From positions 1-5,896 of the forward strand of contig DBQV01000050.1 in assembly GCA_002305755.1 (NCBI GenBank): 5,896 bases of DNA, written 5' to 3'. The position numbers were made by a program, and so were the translations under genes. The stretch is from Christensenella sp. UBA1385 (GTDB lineage: Bacteria > Bacillota > Clostridia > Christensenellales > Aristaeellaceae). Positions within the stretch are counted from its first letter, which is position 1. The number at the start of each line of letters is the position of its first letter. Positions 1-5,403 of this stretch are shown piece after piece. The notes under the pieces are model-generated. The model was not told the origin of the DNA, did no database searches, and worked only from the letters and a program-made list of their open reading frames with translations.

Positions 1-174
1 ATTGTAACGGAGTCCCAGTGGCTTGCACATTTTACTTCGGGCTTTCTCACAAGTTGCGAACTCCAGTGCACTCTATCCTCATCACCAAGGATATCAAATC
101 GCTTTTCTGATGATCCATGCATCTCTTGGAGAAGATTTAGTATCACAAGAGAAACCAGAGCGTCAACAACCGCA

Positions 175-203
175 TTGACATATGAGGCTTGAACTGATAA
201 AGT
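175..203 (+). promoter_or_regulatory. Sigma70/SigA-type promoter of the five-gene operon
   Basis: A perfect -35 box TTGACA (175-180) is followed by exactly 17 bases and a -10 box TAAAGT (198-203, 4 of 6 consensus). The -10 box is preceded by TG plus one base (195-197), an extended -10 element. Transcription would start near 210, giving a leader of about 25 bases that includes the GGAGG at 222-226. It faces the first operon gene, and no other promoter of this quality is visible in the tightly packed operon. Confidence 0.65.
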
Positions 204-221
204 AAATGAACAGTTACTTAT
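197..221 (+). promoter_or_regulatory. Candidate operator (inverted repeat over -10/start)
   Basis: AAGTAA (200-205) and TTACTT (214-219) form perfect 6-base inverted arms around an 8-base centre. Allowing one extra A in the left arm, the symmetry extends to ATA/AT, covering 197-221. The element overlaps the -10 box and the predicted start site, a classic repressor position. The operon encodes a TetR-family protein, so autoregulation through this site is a reasonable inference. A shorter overlapping pair, AACTG (192-196) and CAGTT (211-215), is an alternative. Confidence 0.35.
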
Positions 222-226
222 GGAGG
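222..226 (+). promoter_or_regulatory. Ribosome binding site of the first operon gene
   Basis: GGAGG lies 8 bases before the ATG at 235. An in-frame TGA at 232-234 sits directly before that ATG, so this start is the only reasonable one. Confidence 0.75.
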
Positions 227-234
227 CTCCGTGA

Positions 235-1257
235 ATGATCAAATGGACAGAGAATAGATTGCAGGACCTGTTGTGTACTCCTCCTTTGCGTTTGATAGAG
301 GATGTTGCCGCTTTGGATGGGGACTTCATTGTACTCGGTGCGTCGGGGAAAATGGGGCCTTCGCTGTGCGCCTTGCTCAAGCACGCGGTTGACGCGGCAG
401 GAACAAAGGCCAGGGTCATTGCCGCCGCCCGGTTTACAGACGCCAGCTCCATGGAGCAGCTGACTGCTATGGGCATCAACTGTGTGCAGTGCAGCTTTGA
501 AAATGAGGCGGCGGTAGGCGAGTTGCCGGCCGCGAAAAATGTTTTGTTTTTAATCGGGCGGAAGTTCGGCACATTCGGCACAGAGCATCTGACCTGGCAC
601 ACGAATACGTACGTGCCGGCCCTTGTCGCGAATCGCTACGCTTCTTCCCGGATCGTAGCTTTCTCATCGGGAAACATCTATCCTCTGGTTCCCCTGGCGT
701 CGGGCGGCTGCGATGAATCGGTGCCGCCGCAGCCGCTTGGGGAATACGCGATGAGCTGCCTGGCAAGGGAAAGAGTGTTTGAACACTATTCCTTTCTCTA
801 TGGGTTCCCCCTCACGATTTACCGGTTAAACTTCGCGGTCGACCTGCGTTATGGCGTGCTTTATGATATCGCCGAAAAGGTGAGCAAGGGCGAAGCCATC
901 TCGCTGAATACTCCCAGCTTCAACATTCTCTGGCAGGGTAGTGCCAATGAGTATGCCATTCGCTGTCTGTGTCACGGAAGAGCGGGGGGGCGGGTGATCA
1001 ATGTCACGGGACCGGAAACCTTGTCAGTGCGCAAAACAGCTCTCAGGATAGGACAGATTTTGGGCAAGGTTCCTGTTTTCTCGGGCGAGGAAACGGGAAG
1101 CGCCTACCTGTCCGATGCCGGGCTGGCCATGCATCTGTTCGGATACCCGCAGGTGCCTGCGGACACGCTGATCCGCTGGCAGGCCCAGTGGATCCTGGAT
1201 GGCGGGAAAGGTTTGGGCAAACAAACACACTTTGAGGTGCGGGATGGAAAATATTAG
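235..1257 (+). CDS. NAD-dependent epimerase/dehydratase-like protein (atypical extended SDR)
   Basis: This 340-residue cytosolic protein is of extended short-chain dehydrogenase/reductase type, the group acting on sugar nucleotides and related carbohydrates. A glycine-rich nucleotide-binding motif GASGKMG (residues 35-41) follows a beta-strand (FIVL), as in NAD(P)-binding Rossmann folds. The strand ending FSSGNIYP (143-150) supplies the usual catalytic-site serine, and Y171 in GEYAMSC sits where the YxxxK tyrosine belongs. The position four residues later is C175, not lysine, so the canonical dyad is incomplete. A further segment, VINVTGPETLSVR (254-266), matches the C-terminal substrate-side region seen in sugar epimerases. 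Length is normal for the family. It is first in the operon, directly behind the promoter, and its 3' end overlaps the next gene by 14 bases. Family placement is fairly sure; whether it is a dehydrogenase, epimerase or non-catalytic partner is not. Confidence 0.8.
   Translation: MIKWTENRLQDLLCTPPLRLIEDVAALDGDFIVLGASGKMGPSLCALLKHAVDAAGTKARVIAAARFTDASSMEQLTAMGINCVQCSFENEAAVGELPAAKNVLFLIGRKFGTFGTEHLTWHTNTYVPALVANRYASSRIVAFSSGNIYPLVPLASGGCDESVPPQPLGEYAMSCLARERVFEHYSFLYGFPLTIYRLNFAVDLRYGVLYDIAEKVSKGEAISLNTPSFNILWQGSANEYAIRCLCHGRAGGRVINVTGPETLSVRKTALRIGQILGKVPVFSGEETGSAYLSDAGLAMHLFGYPQVPADTLIRWQAQWILDGGKGLGKQTHFEVRDGKY
1234..1239 (+). promoter_or_regulatory. Ribosome binding site fixing the lyase start at 1244
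   Basis: GAGGTG ends 4 bases before ATG 1244, within the end of the preceding gene. The longer alternative start at ATG 1199 has no comparable site and adds 15 residues unlike the family's N-terminus. Confidence 0.6.
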
Positions 1258-2353
1258 TCGTCAGAGTCTGCCAAAAACACCGCTCGAGCGCTTTCATTAC
1301 GGCACAGTTATCCCCGCGATCCCGCTGGCGCTGACCGAAAGCAGAGCCTTTGATCCCGCTGCGCAACGCAGGCTCATTCGCTACTATTTGGAAGCCGGAG
1401 CAGGCGGCATCGCGGCAGCGGTGCATACTACACAGTTCAGGATCCATGATGATCCGGAGCAGTGGCTGCAGCCGCTGCTCAGCCTCACCATGGAGGAAAT
1501 GCTGACCTATCAGAACGAGACGGAAACGCCCATTGTCAAAATCTGCGGTGTCTGCGGCAACACGCGGCAGGCCGTTTCCGAGGCCCGCATGGCCCGGGAG
1601 ATGGGGTTTGATCTTGCTCTGCTTGCGAACTACGGAGTACAGGACAGATCGGAGCCCGCTTTGTTGGACCGCATGTCGGCGGTGGCTGAGGAGATCCCCG
1701 TCGTTGCTTTCTATATGCAGGAAGCGGTGGGCGGCATACGCTTGTCCGCTGACTTCTGGTCTTCCGTCTGCGCTATCCCACAGGTGAAGGGCATCAAGTG
1801 CGCACCTTTTGACCGATATCGAACGCTTGAGCTCGTCAGGGCCTGCGCTCTTTCGCCGCGCGCGGATGAGATCGCGCTGTATACCGGCAATGATGACAAC
1901 ATTGTTCCGGACCTGCTGACAAACTTTCGTTTTCAGCGGGAGGACGGCAGCACGGCGGAAAAGCGCTTTGTGGGAGGCCTGCTGGGACATTGGTCCGTAT
2001 GGACAAAAGCGGTTTGTGACCTGTATGATAGCTTGAGGCACGGTACGCGCAACGCAGTCGAACTGCTCACCATTGGCGCGCAGATCACGGATGCAAACGC
2101 GGCGATCTTTGACGCCGCGGGCGGATTCTCCGGATGCATTCCCGGCGTGCATGAGGTGCTGCGCAGGCAGGGCCTGCTTGAGACGAATCTTTGCCTTGAT
2201 CCTCAAGAAACGCTCTCGCCCGGGCAAGCTCAAGCGCTGGACAAGATCCGCACGATCTATCCGGCGCTGAACGATGATGCCTTCGTAAAGGAGTTTTTGG
2301 TGCGATATGAGGAACGCCGAAAAAACCAAGGAACGGCTGCTTCAGGCTGCTGA
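1244..2353 (+). CDS. Dihydrodipicolinate synthase (DapA) family lyase/aldolase
   Basis: This 369-residue protein (start ATG 1244) is of the class I aldolase/DHDPS superfamily: TIM-barrel enzymes that form a Schiff base with a keto acid and make or break a C-C bond, or dehydrate sugar acids. The barrel starts at GTVIPAIPLAL (20-30). The Thr pair of the family's GTTGE motif is kept as HTTQF (61-65). The active-site tyrosine is probably Y157 in VVAFYMQ, and the Schiff-base lysine is K185 in VKGIKCAPF, the expected spacing. It is longer than typical DapA (about 290-300), mostly at the C-terminus. The lack of a lysine-biosynthesis neighbourhood and the changed GTTGE motif argue against true DapA. 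A 2-keto-3-deoxy sugar acid aldolase/dehydratase-like role is more likely but inferred. It overlaps the upstream gene by 14 bases and the downstream TetR gene by 47 bases. Confidence 0.82.
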   Translation: MENISRQSLPKTPLERFHYGTVIPAIPLALTESRAFDPAAQRRLIRYYLEAGAGGIAAAVHTTQFRIHDDPEQWLQPLLSLTMEEMLTYQNETETPIVKICGVCGNTRQAVSEARMAREMGFDLALLANYGVQDRSEPALLDRMSAVAEEIPVVAFYMQEAVGGIRLSADFWSSVCAIPQVKGIKCAPFDRYRTLELVRACALSPRADEIALYTGNDDNIVPDLLTNFRFQREDGSTAEKRFVGGLLGHWSVWTKAVCDLYDSLRHGTRNAVELLTIGAQITDANAAIFDAAGGFSGCIPGVHEVLRRQGLLETNLCLDPQETLSPGQAQALDKIRTIYPALNDDAFVKEFLVRYEERRKNQGTAASGC

Positions 2354-2936
2354 GGCCGAGTTTTCACAGTCCGGCTTTTCCGGTGCCCGGGTGGATGTGA
2401 TCTGCCGCGAGGCGAATGTTAACAAGCGCATGGTCTATGCCTATTTTGGCAGTAAGGAAAAGCTTTATACAGCCGTTCTTCACAACCTGTACCAGCGTCT
2501 TGCCCATCGCGAAACCGCTTTGCTGGAAGAATATCAAAACAGCGAGGATACTGAGCGGGTCATCGAGGCCATCATCGCGGACAATTTTCAGTTTCTGAAG
2601 GATAACCCAAGCTTCGTGCGTATGCTGATGCGGGAGAATCTCGATCAGATCGCCGATCTGAGCGTGGCGATGTTTGAAAAAACCAACGCTATGAATCTTC
2701 TGAGGAGAGCCATCGAGCGGGGCATGGCAAGCGGACAGCTGAAAGCGGATCTGGATGTCGATCAGGTGTTGCTGACATTAACCACCCTGTGTTTTTCCTA
2801 TTTTTCCAATATCCACAGTATGTCGATCCTGATGAAGACGGACTTCACCAGCGACGAGCAAATTGAAAAACGCGAACGCGTACTGACGCAGATGATGCTT
2901 TCCTACCTGAGAAAGCAAGAGGAGCAGAGGTCATGA
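2307..2936 (+). CDS. TetR/AcrR-family transcriptional regulator
   Basis: This 209-residue DNA-binding regulator has a typical TetR N-terminus: helix 1 KERLLQAAEAEFSQSGF (8-24), then the helix-turn-helix with recognition helix around ANVNKRMVYAYFGSKEKLY (36-54), where the YxYFxSKExLY ending is diagnostic. The rest is an all-helical ligand-binding/dimer domain (about 60-205), with an FLKDNPSFVRMLMREN segment (96-111) like that of many TetR members. The start lies inside the end of the lyase gene (47-base overlap), with AAAGGAG (2287-2293) 13 bases upstream, a rather long spacing, so translational coupling is likely. Its stop overlaps the next start as ATGA. Being within the operon rather than divergent suggests autoregulation together with the enzymes, possibly at the inverted repeat at 197-221. 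The ligand is unknown; a pathway intermediate is a guess. Confidence 0.92.
   Translation: MRNAEKTKERLLQAAEAEFSQSGFSGARVDVICREANVNKRMVYAYFGSKEKLYTAVLHNLYQRLAHRETALLEEYQNSEDTERVIEAIIADNFQFLKDNPSFVRMLMRENLDQIADLSVAMFEKTNAMNLLRRAIERGMASGQLKADLDVDQVLLTLTTLCFSYFSNIHSMSILMKTDFTSDEQIEKRERVLTQMMLSYLRKQEEQRS
2918..2924 (+). promoter_or_regulatory. Ribosome binding site of the amidohydrolase gene
   Basis: AGAGGAG within the last codons of the TetR gene lies 8 bases before ATG 2933. Start and preceding stop share ATGA, so the two genes are probably translated by coupling. Confidence 0.65.
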
Positions 2937-3802
2937 TCGATGCGCACAACCATGCGGATTGGCTGGGTCACGATCTTTCAAGAACGCTGGCCAACATGGA
3001 TAAATTCGGTATCAACCGCGCCTGGGTGCTGACGTGGGAATCACCGCTTCGGGAATACTCTCCCGCCAGTTTCTCCCGGATCAATGTAGATCATGAACGA
3101 GATGGCGGGCCCGTTTCCTTCGCCCGGTGCCTCTCGTACAAGCAGCAAGCAAAAGACCGTTTTGTGCTGGGCTTTTGTCCCGATCCCCGCGTGCCCGGCG
3201 CGCTGGATCGCCTGCGCAGCGCAATCGACCTGTACGGCGTGCAGGTATGCGGCGAGTGGAAGTTCCGCATGACCTTTGACAATCCGGATGCCATTCGGCT
3301 TTTCCGATTTGCCGGGGACAATGGCCTGCCGGTAGTGCTCCACCTGGAGTATCCTCTGCCAACGCAGGGAAGCTATCCTTACCCTGACTATTGGTATGGC
3401 GGAAGCATGGAGGCATTGGACAGAGCGGCTGCGCTTTGCCCGGATACGATACTGATCGGCCACGCCCCCGGTTTTTGGGCGCATATCTCCGGGGATGACG
3501 CCTATCAGACACAGGCCTATCCCAAAGGAAGCGTAGCTCCCGGTGGATTGGTGCAGAAAATGCTGGAGAAGCATAAAAATCTGTATTGTGACCTGTCTGG
3601 CTATTCCGGGCTCAACGCTCTGCAGAGGGATAAGAGGTACGCAGAGGAATTTTTGATGACTTATCACAGCCGGATATTATTTGGCCGGGATCAATTTCAT
3701 AATCAACTGAAAGAGTTCTTGGATACTTTATCTTTACCTGAGGATGTGCTGGACTGCATATGCCGCCGCAATGCGGAAAAATTGTTGGGAGAGGCGGAGT
3801 GA
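2933..3802 (+). CDS. Amidohydrolase-2 family (TIM-barrel metal-dependent) hydrolase
   Basis: This 289-residue cytosolic enzyme is of the amidohydrolase_2 type (PF04909-like: lactonases, ACMSD-type decarboxylases). The metal-binding set appears complete and in order: HxH in DAHNH (H5, H7) on the first strand, H137 in VVLHLE, H177 in ILIGHAPG, and D253 in ILFGRDQF on the last strand. The GHxPGFW and LFGRDQF contexts are typical of the family. A tail EDVLDCICRRNAEKLLG (270-286) matches the usual C-terminal helix (NAxxLLG). Length is normal. No signal peptide is seen. It follows the TetR gene with a 4-base ATGA overlap and is followed after 11 bases by the Gfo/Idh/MocA gene. In such operons this family often acts as a lactonase or on ring carboxylates; which one applies here cannot be told. 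Confidence 0.85.
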   Translation: MIDAHNHADWLGHDLSRTLANMDKFGINRAWVLTWESPLREYSPASFSRINVDHERDGGPVSFARCLSYKQQAKDRFVLGFCPDPRVPGALDRLRSAIDLYGVQVCGEWKFRMTFDNPDAIRLFRFAGDNGLPVVLHLEYPLPTQGSYPYPDYWYGGSMEALDRAAALCPDTILIGHAPGFWAHISGDDAYQTQAYPKGSVAPGGLVQKMLEKHKNLYCDLSGYSGLNALQRDKRYAEEFLMTYHSRILFGRDQFHNQLKEFLDTLSLPEDVLDCICRRNAEKLLGEAE

Positions 3803-3807
3803 AAGGA
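3802..3807 (+). promoter_or_regulatory. Ribosome binding site fixing the Gfo/Idh/MocA start at 3814
   Basis: AAAGGA directly after the amidohydrolase stop lies 6 bases before ATG 3814. It favours this start over GTG 3799 or ATG 3760, which lie inside the upstream gene. The Rossmann strand (MRIGLYGAS) then starts a few residues in, as expected for the family. Confidence 0.6.
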
Positions 3808-3813
3808 CAGAGT

Positions 3814-4650
3814 ATGAAAGCAAAGCTGATGCGTATCGGCCTGTATGGTGCGTCCAGCAGCCACAGCCTTCACTTTCTGGAGACGCTGAATGCTTCCGCC
3901 GCCTTTCCGGGCATCCGGATAACGGCCATACATGGCCCGGATGACCCTACGCTTGCAGAGAATCTGGCGGAACGATTCGGGCTGCAGCTGGCGCAGGATC
4001 AGGAAGAGCTGTTCAAACAAGTGGACGCTCTTGCCATCACCATGAGGCAGGGCAGCGAGCATGAACCGATCGTCCGCGCATGCCTGCTGCTCGGTCTTCC
4101 TTTGTTTGTGGATAAACCCTTTGCCGGCAGCGTACAGGCCGCAGAGCAGCTGATCGATTTGGCCGAACGCCGGCACGCGCTTGTTTGCGGCGGCAGCAGC
4201 CTGCCTCTTCTGCTTCAGCAGCAGCATGTAGCTGACACGCTGCGCCGGGCCAGCCACCTTGTGATTGCTTTTTCAGCGTCCGAACGATCGCCTTACGGCG
4301 GTTATGCCTTCCACGGCGCGCACGCGTCCGAACTATGCGTTTCTCTGTTGGGGGCCAACTGGCATCATGTGCATGCCTTTCGCCACGGAGATGGGATAGT
4401 GGCCCAGATCAGCTATGATACCAGGCAGGCGGTGATTATCAATTCTCCAAATGAAAATCAGCTGCGCATCGCTTACAGCGGGCCCGAAGGGGCGGGCATC
4501 ATCATACCCGAGATGTCCTATGAACCTCTGGCTGCCATGGAATTTGGCAAAATGCTCAAAACGAGCCAGTTGCCTCGGCCCCTGTCTTATTACTTACAAT
4601 CTATGCAACTGACCGAGGAGATCCTGAATAAGCTGAAAACTCATCGATAG
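3814..4650 (+). CDS. Gfo/Idh/MocA family NAD(P)-dependent oxidoreductase
   Basis: This 278-residue protein is of the family that oxidises or epimerises sugars, inositols and sugar derivatives with bound or free NAD(P). The N-terminal Rossmann strand and glycine loop are seen in RIGLYGASSSHS (7-18). The family's EKP signature appears as FVDKPFAG (98-105), with D100 in place of the usual Glu and K101 the conserved lysine that contacts substrate and nicotinamide. A conserved alpha/beta domain follows, with FHGAH (166-170) near where the family's catalytic His-containing motif lies. At 278 residues it is shorter than the common 330-390, so the C-terminal substrate domain is reduced. It is the last gene of the operon, 11 bases after the amidohydrolase stop. 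Family assignment is good; substrate is unknown. Confidence 0.82.
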   Translation: MKAKLMRIGLYGASSSHSLHFLETLNASAAFPGIRITAIHGPDDPTLAENLAERFGLQLAQDQEELFKQVDALAITMRQGSEHEPIVRACLLLGLPLFVDKPFAGSVQAAEQLIDLAERRHALVCGGSSLPLLLQQQHVADTLRRASHLVIAFSASERSPYGGYAFHGAHASELCVSLLGANWHHVHAFRHGDGIVAQISYDTRQAVIINSPNENQLRIAYSGPEGAGIIIPEMSYEPLAAMEFGKMLKTSQLPRPLSYYLQSMQLTEEILNKLKTHR

Positions 4651-4658
4651 ATCGATGA
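4641..4658. terminator. Palindrome at the convergent gene ends, possible terminator
   Basis: TCATCGAT-AG-ATCGATGA is a perfect 8-base inverted repeat with a 2-base centre. It covers the TAG stop of the last operon gene and lies about 10 bases from the stop of the minus-strand gene. In the minus-strand RNA the stem gains a U-G pair and is followed by GUUUUC, a short U run; the plus-strand RNA has no U run. It is a candidate weak terminator or end-of-transcript hairpin. The stem is short and A+T-rich in part, so the function is uncertain. Confidence 0.35.
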
Positions 4659-4668
4659 AAGATTGCCA

Positions 4669-5403
4669 TTACAGCACCACTCCGTTTCGCACAAGCAGCG
4701 CGCGCAGGGCATCTGTATTGAGACGGTCTGTATCAATTTCTTCTCTCGCGCAAAGTGCGGCGGCCGTGCCCGCGGCTTGGCCCGTGGTCATGGCTATGGG
4801 CGTCACCCGAATTGCGGCGGCCGCCTCATGGGTTGCGGATATGCTGCGCCCGCATACAATCAGGTTGTTCACTCCGCAAGGCAGCAGGCTGCGGTAAGGG
4901 ATGGTATAGGAAAGCCCTTCCCGGAGGTGGTAGGAATTCGTGTCATTGCCCACCGGGTTATGTATGTCAATGGGATATCCGCCGCGGCAGATCGCGTCCG
5001 AGAACTCAACGCCTGACAGCAGATCTTCCGCCGTTAATACGTAACGGCCCACGATACGCCCTGTTTCGCGCACGCCAATTTGCGCGCCGGTCGCCAGCAG
5101 CACCGCATCCCGGAAAGCTGGGACATGCTTCTTCAAAAATCGGAAAGCCTCCCAGGCTTGCTGCCTTCCCATTTCTTCCGCAAGCGATAATTCGGCAGGG
5201 TTGGTGCCATCCATTTTGATCACACGGGTCATGTTCAGGATGACCTCGTTTTTATTGGGTGTTTCAAAAAACAGCACTGTCTCCCGGTCGAAGCTGATCT
5301 CTCCAGTCCTCCGGGCTTCCTCCAATTCACGCTCATAGCCCGCGACGGACAGTCTGCTGGCCCGCTCCAGTGAGCTTCTGTCCTTGATGCGAAAATTTGA
5401 ACT
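4669..5403 (-). pseudogene. FAD-dependent oxidoreductase, C-terminal fragment (N-terminus deleted)
   Basis: This is the C-terminal part of a PF12831-like FAD-dependent oxidoreductase, a flavoprotein group common in carbohydrate-use loci of Bacillota and other bacteria. Family-like sequence starts at about SNFRIKD (5403) and includes IGVRETGRIVGRYVLTAEDL and, near the end, NLIVCGRSISATHEA followed by TGQAAGTAAAL, the usual C-terminal FAD-domain segment. Everything before it is absent, including the N-terminal dinucleotide-binding GxGxxG and the family's first half (roughly 190 residues). The frame stays open up to an ATG at 5434-5436, but residues before about 5403 are the permease gene read in the wrong frame, and that ATG has only a weak upstream GGAA. 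Without the nucleotide-binding part the product should not be active. The cause could be a real deletion or an assembly join. Confidence 0.75.

Larger units (their letters stand above)
1..234 (-). other. Left flank; unassigned open minus-strand frame
   Basis: No recognisable gene lies here. One minus-strand frame (codons ending at positions divisible by 3) stays open from about 239 to the left edge and beyond. It reads as a plausible mixed-composition peptide with a hydrophobic stretch (YVNAVVDALVSLVILNLL, about 183-130) followed by a charged part (KRFDILGDEDRV). It has no good start codon with a ribosome binding site, and on its right it would run into the plus-strand gene at 235. Plus frame 1 is also open up to a TGA at 190-192, but its peptide is serine/arginine-rich and looks like the shadow. 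G+C is about 43%, clearly below the genes to the right. It may be the end of an unknown gene or a remnant; I do not recognise the peptide. Confidence 0.2.

Noticed and set aside
984..990. Run of seven G in the SDR-like gene, possible slippage site
   Set aside because: The frame is intact through the run and family sequence continues on both sides, so there is no sign of frameshift or phase variation here.
1043..2329. Long open minus-strand frame (about 428 codons) opposite the lyase gene
   Set aside because: It is antisense to a gene with clear family motifs and a ribosome binding site. Its translation is rich in Arg/Gln/His with no recognisable domain, as expected for a shadow frame in G+C-rich coding DNA.
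3041..3667. Minus-strand open frames opposite the amidohydrolase
   Set aside because: The plus frame carries the full metal-ligand set of the amidohydrolase family; the antisense frames show no motif.
3703..4257. Minus-strand open frame opposite the amidohydrolase/Gfo junction
   Set aside because: Antisense to two well-supported genes and without a recognisable domain or start context.
4663..5219. Plus-strand open frames within the FAD oxidoreductase fragment
   Set aside because: They overlap a minus frame with clear PF12831-like C-terminal motifs; the plus translations are low in family-like features.
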